Assembly: GCF_000010505.1 (NCBI RefSeq)
Contig: NC_010729.1
Coordinates: 1,805,501 to 1,869,500, forward strand
DNA: 64,000 nt
Direction of reading: 5' to 3'
DNA from: Porphyromonas gingivalis ATCC 33277
GTDB lineage: Bacteria; Bacteroidota; Bacteroidia; Bacteroidales; Porphyromonadaceae
Part shown: positions 8,019 to 16,567 of the stretch, one piece after another
Layout: each line of letters begins with the position of its first letter
Position numbering within the stretch: the first letter of the stretch is position 1
Notes under the pieces: generated by a model
The model's input: the letters and a program-made list of their open reading frames with translations, nothing else
What the model was told of the DNA's origin: nothing
Databases searched by the model: none
Translations under genes and position numbers: made by a program

Positions 8019-8227
8019 CTACCCCCATCGAATTTGAAACCGATTGAGAAGTCATCATTCCACAGAAAGTGAGTGACGGTAAGGCTTTGGAGCCACTGCA
8101 AGCCGGCGAAAAACAGTCTGTCATCATCATTTTAGTGGGATATTAGGATTGAAAAAATGACTCTCTACGGTCGGGTTTATGCTATTTTCTCTCAAAAAAT
8201 CATTCCTATGCTCCTGGCGGTTCGCAC
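8019..8227 (-). promoter_or_regulatory. Presumed CRISPR leader
   Basis: These 209 bp between the csx28 stop and the first-transcribed repeat should hold the pre-crRNA promoter, unless the array is cotranscribed with cas13b-csx28. The first bases (8019-8032, CTACCCCCATCGAA) are imperfectly complementary to the adjacent repeat and could fold onto it. No clear TAnnTTTG box was found on the minus strand. The leader assignment rests on position only. Confidence 0.45.
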
Positions 8228-8773
8228 TCAAAAGTTCAACGTTCGCTTCTTCAGTGCGATGGCTTCTCTAACGGTTTGGGTAAGCTCCTGATGAATGCTG
8301 ATCATCCGTTCGGCCGTTTCGGGCTTGTTTATCACAACCCTCTCATCCGAGTTCTGCCTCTCCGAAAGCAAAAGGCCGTAAACGATACTTCTATACTCAA
8401 AGATACGGGAAATAATCTCTTTAGACAAGAAAATACCGTTCCCATTCTTATAAAATTCGTCCGTCAGTTCGGACAGGAATCCACGGATGCAGGCCGGCCT
8501 GAAATAATAGGTTTTCGCTCCGCCCCCTTTGGCCTTCTGCCATACCAATATGCTATCGGCATTCTCCGTATCGGTGGTGAAGCGCAGCAGCTTGTAGAAA
8601 CTCCGGTGCGCCTCCAGCACGGCTTGGTATTTGCAGCGTTCGATATTCTCTATGCTCTCTTTGGAGAGCTTGCGCACGGCATAGCGATACGCCAGATATG
8701 CGGCAATGAAGATACCCGATAGCTTGATCAGCTGTACGCATATCGGTGTCCAACAAATAGTCATCGTCATCAT
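8228..8773 (-). CDS. csx28: Csx28-like accessory protein of type VI-B2 CRISPR
   Basis: The protein has 181 residues. One hydrophobic helix lies near the N-terminus (about 12-27, LIKLSGIFIAAYLAYRYAV), followed by a mostly helical cytoplasmic part. Near the C-terminus RMISIH gives an RX4H motif, matching the divergent HEPN signature reported for Csx28. Csx28 is known to enhance Cas13b interference and to form a membrane pore. The start ATG lies 4 bp after the cas13b stop (TAAGAAAATG), so the pair is surely one operon. Two or three Met codons cluster at the start; the first is used here. The Csx28 name rests on position, size, membrane helix and RX4H, not on an alignment. Confidence 0.78.
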   Translation of the reverse strand: MMTMTICWTPICVQLIKLSGIFIAAYLAYRYAVRKLSKESIENIERCKYQAVLEAHRSFYKLLRFTTDTENADSILVWQKAKGGGAKTYYFRPACIRGFLSELTDEFYKNGNGIFLSKEIISRIFEYRSIVYGLLLSERQNSDERVVINKPETAERMISIHQELTQTVREAIALKKRTLNF

Positions 8774-8777
8774 TTTC

Positions 8778-11700
8778 TTATGCTTGTATGATTCGTTCTG
8801 CCATTTCTTTTGCCTGCTTCACTTCCTCGCTCAACCGGTGCGCGATGTTCAGCCCCATCCTTTCCTCTATGGCATCGGGGGAAGAGGGGTCGTACTTCCG
8901 AATAGACGAAAAGACGGCCTCGTCGTACATGGGATACTGATTGTGCGAGAAGGCATTGCGCACAGCGATCAGAAGCCGGACATTCCCGTGCAGATCCGGC
9001 CACTTGTCCAAGAGAGGATCCGACCAGCTTTCGAGCATCTTTCTGAAGTTCTTATCCGGCAAGTGAGGATATCGGGTCAGCAGGCTCTCTTCCAGCTCCA
9101 GCGTCTGCTCGAAGGCACAGACCCTTGCCGTCTGATACTTGGCCAGCTCGTACTCCACCCTGAGCTTGCTGATCGGGTACTGCTCCATCGCGAGTGCGCC
9201 GGTATCGACGAAAGAGAAAAGGCCGTTGAGCCGGCGATCCTTGACGAAGGATTTGAAATTGCCCTGCTTCAGCAGCTTGGTGTCCCTTTCTTCGATATAG
9301 ACCGTCGCCAGAGGAGCCTGCTCCTTGTGTACATGGCCTCGGCTGTCGGCTCTGTACACGACCACGGGCAAGCGCATCGGCTTCACGCGGTTCAGTACAT
9401 TGAGGTTTCCCTGCTCTTGGACGTCGGTCCGAATATCTTTCAGGTAGAGAGTACCGGTATCCAATCCCTCCACCTTGTTCTCTTCCATGAGATCCCTGCA
9501 TATCATCCAAGTGATAATATCCTGATTCTTGACAAGGCGCAGTTCGCGCTCGAACTTCTGCCACGACTTGAAGTCGAGATAGGGGTGTTCTTTGGCTTCG
9601 AGTATTTCCTTTTTCAGTTTGGCGAGTCGGAACCGCTCCTTACCGCTCTCCCACTCTTCGGCACGCTTTTCTTTGCTCAGGAAGCGTCCTTTCTTGGGCT
9701 TGAGGCTGTTGCCTACATTGAAGGGGTAGTCATAGAAAGGCTGTACCCGATCTTTACAAGCCCGCTCGAAATACAGCGGAACGGCTTTGGCCATGAATCC
9801 GACTTCCTTGTATGACCCGACTTCATCGAGCCCCATCTCTATCAGGCAGTCTCTGACCGCTTCGGTAAAAATCCCGCGTGGCAGATGAAATTCGCCCTTC
9901 CAGCCTGCCACTAATGTCTGCCGATCGGTTTTGGGTTCCTTGAGCAGGAGGAAGCGGTGGTTCTCCACCCGATCGCTTCGTCCTATGCTTTGGAGAAAAG
10001 CCTTTCTTGCTTTCAGATAGCTGCGATAGAAGGACAGGATATTGGTATGGCTCTCCCACCGGGTCTCGTGCAGGAAAGGATGGGGATTGTTCCCTCCCGT
10101 CAGATTCATCTGGCGGAAATACGGTGTCAGACGCTCTTTCTCTCCACCGAAAAGGGCGAGGGCGCGCTGTAGCATCCGGTATTCGGTGCTGTTGGCCTTG
10201 CTATTGTTCAGAGGCTTGCCGCTCGTGTCTTTCGCCACGGGCTGAAAGCGCATCATATCCCGTACCAGCCAGTCGGCTATGACGCCCGACTTGGGCAGGC
10301 CGGCATTCTTTCTGCCGATCCTGATCTTTCGGTCGGTCTGCCGATCCAGCATATCCAGACGGTGATCCGTATCCACTATCATTTCCTGAAGTTTCTTGCG
10401 GACTTTCTCCTCCATATCCTTATGCTCTTGGGACAATATGCCGATCATTTGCCTGGGGAGATGTCCTCGCCGAATACCCTTGTCCGCCAAACAGGCATCC
10501 AACTCGTCGCGCGTATTGATTTCGCCTCGGGCGAAAGCATCGTAGACAGCGTACACATCCTCTATCACCCTCTTGATTCTTCCTTGCACCCTCTCGGCAC
10601 TTGCCTCATCGGAATACTTTTCTCTCAGCAGGAAGTAGTAGAACATCATGGGCATCAGCTCATGTACGCTCAGGAAGGCTTCTGCCGTGAGCCGTTTGTC
10701 TTGGGCGTATTTGCTTCGCCCCGTTCGGGTTGCTCCTACCTCCGGCGACGGCCAAAGATGCTGTCCTTCCGGCACGAACCTCAGCCCGATCTTTCCTTTC
10801 TCGATATGATAGTGCGGAGTGGTTTGGGTGATATAGGGCTTGTCGCCGGTCTCGAAGTAGTCCAAATCCCGCACCAAACGCTTCCATTCTTCGGGTCTAT
10901 GCTCCTCGGCGAAATCCTGTATTCGGCCGAAGCCGTACAGGTTGCGCGTCAGATGGCGGTCTTCCGGCTGCTCGCCGATGTTCTTCTTGTATATGGCGAA
11001 GTGGTAGGTGCCCAAATCTATATGGAAGCGGAGGGAAGTGAAGACTTTCTTCAGATCGAAGTATCGCAAGGCGAAGTAGGGGAAGCGATCCTGATGCCTG
11101 ACCAGCGTGTTTTTGAAGGGGTCTTCTTCCGTACCGTCCGTATCGTCCTCATCGGACAGAATATCGACGGGTACTCGGAAACGCGCTCTATCCTCTTCGC
11201 GAAGACGATCGTACAACGACTTGGGACAGCGAACCAGTTCGTTCAGCATATCGAGCAGCATCCAGTCGTCCGTGCGCAGGCTCTCCAGTTTGAGCTTCGG
11301 CAAGGAGATCCGGCTCCGGCAGAAGACCTCGTTGGTCATCTGCTGGTAGGTTTCGGTGCCGCCCTTGAAGCCTCGGATCTTCTTTTGCATCCAGATGGCA
11401 TCCCTTTTCTCAAGAAAGAGGGAGACGAAAAACAGCAGTCCGGCTTCCGTGACTTTCTCCTCTCTATCGACAAAATGGTGCTTGAAGAAGGGATTGTCGT
11501 TATTGCCGTACCTATCCTTCTTGCCTTTCCTGACAAGGTGGTTGAAGTGGCGGTGGGGATCGACCTTGTCGTTGTGCTCGTGATCTCTTTTCACCCGTTG
11601 CACACTCACATCGAAGACGTTGTACAGTCTCTGAAGCATGTTTCCATCAAACAAGGGCAATTCCGAAGATTCGGGATGTCGATAGTGGGAGTAGTAATTC

Positions 11701-12137
11701 CTGAAATCCTTGAGCTTTTGCAGAAAGTCGAACAGGATGCTCTTCAGATTGTCCAAGGAGAGTGCATTGGCTTGCAGTTCCTCCTTTTCTTTTTTCGTGA
11801 GTTCTTTCTTCTTGGAGGATTTGTTTCCGGAAGATTGGCTTTCGAAGAGTTTCTTTCCGTATGCGGCTCCTTCCAAAAAGGAGAAATGCTTCAGGATCAA
11901 ACTTCTCAGCCGAGCTTTCCTCTCCAGATCGTTGTCGAGGTTTTTCCATTGGCCCTTGAAGAAGAGTATATCCTCATCGTTGGTTATATCGGCCTTGCTG
12001 TAGGCGAGCTGCCTGTCGATGTGGGCGAGGGTAATATAGGCGTTGTGACGTGCCAGATTGAAGAAAGCTGCCCAGAAATGTTTGTCCTCCAGCGTGTAGT
12101 AGGTACCGTTGTACGGTCTCTCGTTTTGTTCTGTCAT
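8778..12137 (-). CDS. cas13b: CRISPR-associated RNA-guided RNase Cas13b
   Basis: Cas13b processes its own pre-crRNA and, on binding matching RNA, cleaves target and bystander RNA with two HEPN domains. The protein has 1119 residues, the expected size. Both catalytic motifs are intact at the protein ends, as usual for Cas13b: RNYYSH (R146, H151) and RNAFSH (R1060, H1065). A Lys-rich stretch (about 105-120) lies in HEPN1. The order cas13b-csx28-array with no cas1/cas2 fits subtype VI-B2. The start ATG is supported by the MTEQNERPYNGTYYTLEDKHF start typical of the family. A weak promoter-like TAACTTTA lies on the minus strand at 12223-12230. No frameshift is visible, so the system looks functional. 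Confidence 0.97.
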   Translation of the reverse strand: MTEQNERPYNGTYYTLEDKHFWAAFFNLARHNAYITLAHIDRQLAYSKADITNDEDILFFKGQWKNLDNDLERKARLRSLILKHFSFLEGAAYGKKLFESQSSGNKSSKKKELTKKEKEELQANALSLDNLKSILFDFLQKLKDFRNYYSHYRHPESSELPLFDGNMLQRLYNVFDVSVQRVKRDHEHNDKVDPHRHFNHLVRKGKKDRYGNNDNPFFKHHFVDREEKVTEAGLLFFVSLFLEKRDAIWMQKKIRGFKGGTETYQQMTNEVFCRSRISLPKLKLESLRTDDWMLLDMLNELVRCPKSLYDRLREEDRARFRVPVDILSDEDDTDGTEEDPFKNTLVRHQDRFPYFALRYFDLKKVFTSLRFHIDLGTYHFAIYKKNIGEQPEDRHLTRNLYGFGRIQDFAEEHRPEEWKRLVRDLDYFETGDKPYITQTTPHYHIEKGKIGLRFVPEGQHLWPSPEVGATRTGRSKYAQDKRLTAEAFLSVHELMPMMFYYFLLREKYSDEASAERVQGRIKRVIEDVYAVYDAFARGEINTRDELDACLADKGIRRGHLPRQMIGILSQEHKDMEEKVRKKLQEMIVDTDHRLDMLDRQTDRKIRIGRKNAGLPKSGVIADWLVRDMMRFQPVAKDTSGKPLNNSKANSTEYRMLQRALALFGGEKERLTPYFRQMNLTGGNNPHPFLHETRWESHTNILSFYRSYLKARKAFLQSIGRSDRVENHRFLLLKEPKTDRQTLVAGWKGEFHLPRGIFTEAVRDCLIEMGLDEVGSYKEVGFMAKAVPLYFERACKDRVQPFYDYPFNVGNSLKPKKGRFLSKEKRAEEWESGKERFRLAKLKKEILEAKEHPYLDFKSWQKFERELRLVKNQDIITWMICRDLMEENKVEGLDTGTLYLKDIRTDVQEQGNLNVLNRVKPMRLPVVVYRADSRGHVHKEQAPLATVYIEERDTKLLKQGNFKSFVKDRRLNGLFSFVDTGALAMEQYPISKLRVEYELAKYQTARVCAFEQTLELEESLLTRYPHLPDKNFRKMLESWSDPLLDKWPDLHGNVRLLIAVRNAFSHNQYPMYDEAVFSSIRKYDPSSPDAIEERMGLNIAHRLSEEVKQAKEMAERIIQA

Positions 12138-12385
12138 ATTCTAAAATAAGTGGTGTGGATCGATAAGCAGGCCTATCGGGTTTCGTCATGCGCCGAATGC
12201 CTGCCGTTTTATTTCATGGCTATAAAGTTACAACCATATTGACGAATATTCACATACCCAAACCCGGCTCTCTTTCAGCTCGCAAAGGAGCCGCAAAGCC
12301 TTCTTTCCAAAAGGGAAAAAGAGAAGGAAGTATGCTTTGATACCGTGGAAAGAGGGGGCGACAGAGGTCGCCTGTGTTTTTTTCC

Positions 12386-12393
12386 TACTTTTG
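12386..12393 (+). promoter_or_regulatory. Candidate -7 promoter element
   Basis: TACTTTTG fits the TAnnTTTG consensus and ends 31 bp before the ATG at 12425, with a T-rich tract just upstream. This 287-bp gap (12138-12424) also holds the cas13b promoter region on the other strand. Confidence 0.5.
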
Positions 12394-12424
12394 GATTGCA
12401 TAATCGATAAGCACAAACTACAAT

Positions 12425-12994
12425 ATGGTATTCAACTTTCTGATAGTTTCCGATGAGGTGGAAGATTTCCGCCGAGAGATAGCGATTGACTCCGAAGCTA
12501 CCTTCCTCGACCTCCAAAATGCGATTCTGGACTCGGTGGGCTATTCGCACAGCGAGCTAACGTCTTTTTTCCTCTGCGATGAGGACTGGCACAAGGGGCA
12601 GGAGATTACGCTGATGGAGATGGACACGGCCTCGGATGAGGACTCATATGTGATGGAGAATACACGCTTGGAAGAGTTCATCGAGGACGAACACCAACGT
12701 CTCGTCTTCGAATTCGACTTGATGACGGAGCGTTACTTCTTTATCGAAGTGATGGACATAGTACCGGGCAAATCGCTCTCGGAGCCTAAGCTCCTCACGT
12801 CGGAAGGATTGCCTCCGCAACAAAGCTCTCTGGACGATCTGATGGATCCGACTGCCATTCCAACCAAGCAAGCCCGGGGATTGGATCTGGAAGAAGACTT
12901 CTTCGGCGACAGCGAGTACAATGAGGACGAGATAGACCGCGAGGGATTCGAGGGCTTCGATGAGATAACACCCGACCTGTCCGATAACTATTGA
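12425..12994 (+). CDS. pRiA4b ORF3-like protein
   Basis: An acidic 189-residue protein whose first half fits the plasmid pRiA4b ORF-3-like fold: [21 protein letters not shown], then a [12 protein letters not shown] segment and LVFEFDL. The second half is Asp/Glu-rich ([21 protein letters not shown]) and probably disordered. The family's function is unknown; members occur in mobile elements and in Bacteroidota chromosomes. It lies 19 bp before miaA on the same strand, so the two are probably cotranscribed. It has no link to the CRISPR operon, which runs the other way. Confidence 0.75.
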   Translation: MVFNFLIVSDEVEDFRREIAIDSEATFLDLQNAILDSVGYSHSELTSFFLCDEDWHKGQEITLMEMDTASDEDSYVMENTRLEEFIEDEHQRLVFEFDLMTERYFFIEVMDIVPGKSLSEPKLLTSEGLPPQQSSLDDLMDPTAIPTKQARGLDLEEDFFGDSEYNEDEIDREGFEGFDEITPDLSDNY

Positions 12995-13013
12995 CCCCGA
13001 TACGTCCGGCGCA

Positions 13014-13916
13014 TTGGAGACTCAGGATCATACGCTATATGTCCTCCTTGGTCCCACCGGTGTGGGCAAGACGGATCTGAGCCTCGACATCGCCGAACGT
13101 TTGGGCAGCCCGATCATCTCGGCCGACTCTCGACAGATATTTCGCGAACTGCCCATAGGAACAGCGGCACCCACTCCCGAACAGCGGGCGAGGGTGCCGC
13201 ATCTTTTTGTCGGTACGCATAGCGTCAGGGACTATTATAGCGCGGGGATGTACGAGGTGGAAGTGCTCGAAGCTCTGAAAGAACTGTTCCGAAAGTATAG
13301 AGGGGTGCTCCTTACCGGCGGTTCGATGATGTATATCGATGCGGTTTGTCGGGGGATAGACGATATTCCCGACCCCTTTCCGGAGGTGAGGGAAGAGCTT
13401 TACGCCCGATACGCAGCGGAAGGATTGGATGGGATACTGGCACAGCTCCGGCTACTGGATCCCGATTACTACGCCAAGGTGGACAGACGGAACTATAAGC
13501 GAGTGATCCACGGTTTGGAGATATGCCTTTCGACCGGACGGCCGTTCTCCTCGTTCCACCGACATGAGGCCAAGGAGCGTCCGTTCCGAATCGTCAAGAT
13601 CGGGCTTTACAGAGAACGCGAGGAACTTTGCAAACGGATAGACGCCCGTGTATTGGAAATGATGGAGCAAGGTCTGGAGGAAGAGGCTCGCGCCGTCTAT
13701 CCCTTGCGCCATCTCAATGCACTCAATACGGTCGGCTACAAAGAAATGTTCGAATACTTCGACGGCTCGATCGATCGGGCAGAGGCCGTAAGGCGGATCC
13801 AACGCAACAGTCGCGTATATGCCCGCAAGCAAATGACATGGTTCAGACGCGACAGTACGATCCGCTGGTTCCATCCCGAAGCGGACAAAGGAACGGTCCT
13901 AACCCTTGTCACCTAA
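13014..13916 (+). CDS. miaA: tRNA dimethylallyltransferase MiaA
   Basis: MiaA adds a dimethylallyl group to N6 of adenosine 37 in tRNAs reading UNN codons. The 300-residue protein has the P-loop GPTGVGKT (13-20), the [17 protein letters not shown] substrate motif and YYSAGMYE. The C-terminal [11 protein letters not shown] and [16 protein letters not shown] motifs are also diagnostic. The start is a TTG at 13014: it gives the normal N-terminus with the P-loop at the right distance and no in-frame ATG lies nearby. It follows the pRiA4b-ORF3-like gene by 19 bp. Confidence 0.94.
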   Translation: METQDHTLYVLLGPTGVGKTDLSLDIAERLGSPIISADSRQIFRELPIGTAAPTPEQRARVPHLFVGTHSVRDYYSAGMYEVEVLEALKELFRKYRGVLLTGGSMMYIDAVCRGIDDIPDPFPEVREELYARYAAEGLDGILAQLRLLDPDYYAKVDRRNYKRVIHGLEICLSTGRPFSSFHRHEAKERPFRIVKIGLYREREELCKRIDARVLEMMEQGLEEEARAVYPLRHLNALNTVGYKEMFEYFDGSIDRAEAVRRIQRNSRVYARKQMTWFRRDSTIRWFHPEADKGTVLTLVT

Positions 13917-13975
13917 GCACTTTGTCATCGTCTATTATCTATTAAAAATGATTGTGCTTTGCCGATTTTTATCCT

Positions 13976-13983
13976 TAATTTTG
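13976..13983 (+). promoter_or_regulatory. Candidate -7 promoter element
   Basis: TAATTTTG (TAnnTTTG form) lies 72 bp before the ATG of the glycosyltransferase at 14056 in an AT-rich intergenic stretch. A TTTG at 13958-13961 is closer than the usual -33 spacing. Confidence 0.45.
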
Positions 13984-14055
13984 CTCTAAACGTTTTCAAC
14001 CCGAGTTGCCTGTAGAGAAACTTTCCAATAAACTTCAACTTAGTTCGCAGTATTT

Positions 14056-15570
14056 ATGAAGTTATCATTTCAGAAAAAAAAGGCCTTTTCTCAAACGATA
14101 ACAAGCCTTATTATCCTTGTCGTATTGTTTTTGTCTTGTATTCCCTACTTCTGTAAGTTAGACAGCTTGCCGATCCAATTGTGGGATGAGTCGCGTGTAA
14201 GCATGAATGCTCTTTGCATGTATTATAATGGAGACTGGGGCATGACATACTACTTAGATGAACCTGATATGTGGAATACCAAACCTCCTCTCTTGGTATG
14301 GCTTCAGGTGATTTTCATGAAACTATTAGGCCCCGGCGAACTGGCTATACGTCTGCCTTCTGCACTCGCAGCCGTTGCTACGGGTATCCTCTTGTTTTGG
14401 ACGGCAAGAAAGGTCTACGGCAATAATTTGTCCGGTGTCATAGCGGCTTTCATTCTCTCGACCACGCCTCTGTTTGTGAACGCACATGGTATGCGTACGG
14501 GCGATTACGACTCTTTACTGTTATTCTGGGTTAGTGCTTTTATCTTTTGCTCGTTTTTCTGCAGTCAGGCATATCGACATGAACGGATCAAAGAAGCTCA
14601 TCGCTACCTCTATATTGCAAGTCTGGCTCTTTCTTTGGCCGTTCTTACCAAGGGAGTACAGGCATTGATTGTGGTGCCCGCGGTGTTGGCTTTTGTGATC
14701 TTTTATGGAGGGCCCCGGCGTATTTTGAAGGACAAGCATCTCTATTTCGCCTTTTTGCTTTTCGTCCTGATTGCGGGTGCATGGTATCTGGGGCGCGAAA
14801 TAAAAAGTGCAGGCTATTTGCAAGCTATATGGGAGAACGAGTTGGGAGGACGATACTTTGATTCCGATTCTCTTCTAAATCGCAAATCGGGATATTTTTA
14901 TCCGACTTACCTCTGGGAAGAATACCGTTGGGGTACAGCCATTTTCGGAGGATGTTTGCTATATGCCGTCCTCTACGGACGCAAAAGGAGCAGGGTGTTT
15001 GCCTTGTATTTGGCTCTCTGCATCGTATTCTACCTGTCGATACTTTCTATGTCGGTCACTAAAATCTGGTGGTATATGCTTCCTATCATTCCTCCTATGA
15101 CACTGATAATTGCCGGGATAGGCGTACCGGTCATGTACCGACTCAAAAAACTATACCGACCTGCCGTTATAGCTCCAGTCTCCTTGCTTCTGGTCGTATT
15201 TTTCTTCGCAATCCCCTTTGCCGGTATTATGAAAAAAATTCAGACCCATGAATCACAGGACGATTTAAGTAACTACCTCAGGCGATTGACCGAAATAGAG
15301 GATGAAAAAGAGATCCGGACTAATCCTTTGATCCTTGTTTACGGTGAAGAATATTATCAGCGTGCACCCCTCGCTTTCTATGTTCTCCAACTACAGAAAA
15401 GAGGGATCGAGGTGGAATACAAAAAGAGAGAAGAGCTGGAATCCGGCGATTTCGTTTGTGTAGCAGAGCAATGGGCACAAGAATATGTAGATGCGCGCTA
15501 TCGATATGAAGAAGTCGGGAGAGAAGGGAAGGATATTAAGTTCCTCCGCATACTTGGACATCGCGAATGA
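14056..15570 (+). CDS. ArnT/PMT-like membrane glycosyltransferase (GT83-type)
   Basis: An integral membrane transferase of 504 residues with about eleven hydrophobic helices and a soluble C-terminal part (about 400-504). The first periplasmic loop contains WDESRVSMNAL, the acidic catalytic-loop motif of the protein-mannosyl/aminoarabinose transferase clan; the GDYDSLLLFW segment also fits. Such enzymes move a sugar from an undecaprenyl-phosphate donor to lipid A or another surface acceptor. The GT2 27 bp downstream would make that donor, so the two probably form one pathway. Donor and acceptor cannot be assigned. Confidence 0.82.
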   Translation: MKLSFQKKKAFSQTITSLIILVVLFLSCIPYFCKLDSLPIQLWDESRVSMNALCMYYNGDWGMTYYLDEPDMWNTKPPLLVWLQVIFMKLLGPGELAIRLPSALAAVATGILLFWTARKVYGNNLSGVIAAFILSTTPLFVNAHGMRTGDYDSLLLFWVSAFIFCSFFCSQAYRHERIKEAHRYLYIASLALSLAVLTKGVQALIVVPAVLAFVIFYGGPRRILKDKHLYFAFLLFVLIAGAWYLGREIKSAGYLQAIWENELGGRYFDSDSLLNRKSGYFYPTYLWEEYRWGTAIFGGCLLYAVLYGRKRSRVFALYLALCIVFYLSILSMSVTKIWWYMLPIIPPMTLIIAGIGVPVMYRLKKLYRPAVIAPVSLLLVVFFFAIPFAGIMKKIQTHESQDDLSNYLRRLTEIEDEKEIRTNPLILVYGEEYYQRAPLAFYVLQLQKRGIEVEYKKREELESGDFVCVAEQWAQEYVDARYRYEEVGREGKDIKFLRILGHRE

Positions 15571-15597
15571 AATACAAACAACCAAATACAATACATT

Positions 15598-16557
15598 ATG
15601 AGCATCAATACCTCTTATACAAAAGATCTTTCCATCGTCGTGCCGATCTATAACGAAGAGAAAGGCATTCCCGAGCTGGTGCGGCGGTTGAGTGCGGCGG
15701 CGGCTTCGATAACGGAGGACTACGAACTGATCTTTGTCAATGACGGCAGCCGCGATGGTTCGATGGAGCTATTGCGCAGCCTGTGCAAGGGTGATGACCG
15801 TTTCTTCTACATCAACCTGAGTCGCAACTTCGGTCATCAGATAGCCGTGTCGGCAGGATTAGACCATGTGAGGGGAAAGGCTACGGTGATCATCGACGGC
15901 GACTTGCAGGATCCGCCGGAATTGATACCGGAACTGTATGCGAAATACCGTGAGGGTTACGAAGTGGTCTATGCACAGCGGAAGCATCGCGAAGGCGAAA
16001 CGTGGTTCAAGAAAGCGACGGCCAAAGGTTTCTACCGGACGATGCGCAAGATCACATCTATCGATATGCCGCTGGATACGGGCGACTTCCGGCTGATCGA
16101 CCGGAAGATCGTGCAGTGCCTGCGAGAGATGCCCGAGCAGAACAAGTTCCTGAGGGGACAAATCGCCTGGATGGGATTCCGCCAGACAGGGGTGCTGTTC
16201 GACAGAGACGAAAGGAAATACGGCCAAACGAACTATCCGCTCAGGAAGATGCTTGCCTTGGCCATCGACGGCATCACGGGATTTTCCAGCAGACCGCTCG
16301 AATGGGTGGCCCAATTAGGTGCCTGGGTTTCTTTGCTCTCGTTATTCGTGATCGTCTATGCCCTCATCTCGCACTTCCTGCTGGATAAGACGGTGAGCGG
16401 ATGGACTTCCGTCATCGTAAGCTCCATGTTCTTGGGAGGAGTGCAGCTGATATGCCTTGGAGTGATCGGTACCTATATATCCAAGATCAACAAAAATATA
16501 GTCGCAAGGCCCCTGTACTTGGTGGCCGAAAGCAATATCGCAGCAGACGAACGGTAG
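15598..16557 (+). CDS. GT2 polyprenyl-phosphate glycosyltransferase (GtrB/ArnC-like)
   Basis: A 319-residue enzyme: an N-terminal GT-A domain (SIVVPIYNEEKGIPELV at 10-26, VNDGSRDGS, and the metal-binding DGDLQDPPELIPEL) plus two C-terminal membrane helices (about 233-255 and 268-290). This is the layout of DPM1/GtrB/ArnC-type synthases that put a sugar on undecaprenyl phosphate at the cytosolic face. It is 27 bp downstream of the ArnT-like gene, its likely consumer. It is convergent with the EamA gene, which ends 10 bp away. Confidence 0.87.
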   Translation: MSINTSYTKDLSIVVPIYNEEKGIPELVRRLSAAAASITEDYELIFVNDGSRDGSMELLRSLCKGDDRFFYINLSRNFGHQIAVSAGLDHVRGKATVIIDGDLQDPPELIPELYAKYREGYEVVYAQRKHREGETWFKKATAKGFYRTMRKITSIDMPLDTGDFRLIDRKIVQCLREMPEQNKFLRGQIAWMGFRQTGVLFDRDERKYGQTNYPLRKMLALAIDGITGFSSRPLEWVAQLGAWVSLLSLFVIVYALISHFLLDKTVSGWTSVIVSSMFLGGVQLICLGVIGTYISKINKNIVARPLYLVAESNIAADER

Positions 16558-16567
16558 CGAACGGCAG

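Noticed and set aside
7708-8130. 140-codon frame with a repeated WIYPLFEGYTQ peptide
   Set aside because: This is a translation of the CRISPR repeat itself (36+30 bp keeps frame), not a protein.
8706-9815. 369-codon frame antisense to cas13b
   Set aside because: A shadow of the well-supported cas13b on the other strand; no domain or start context.
10362-12149. 595-codon frame antisense to cas13b
   Set aside because: A long but compositional shadow of cas13b; the HEPN motifs prove the opposite strand.
12138-12424. Possible tracrRNA or second CRISPR array near cas13b
   Set aside because: No repeat-like or anti-repeat sequence was seen here; Cas13b does not need a tracrRNA.
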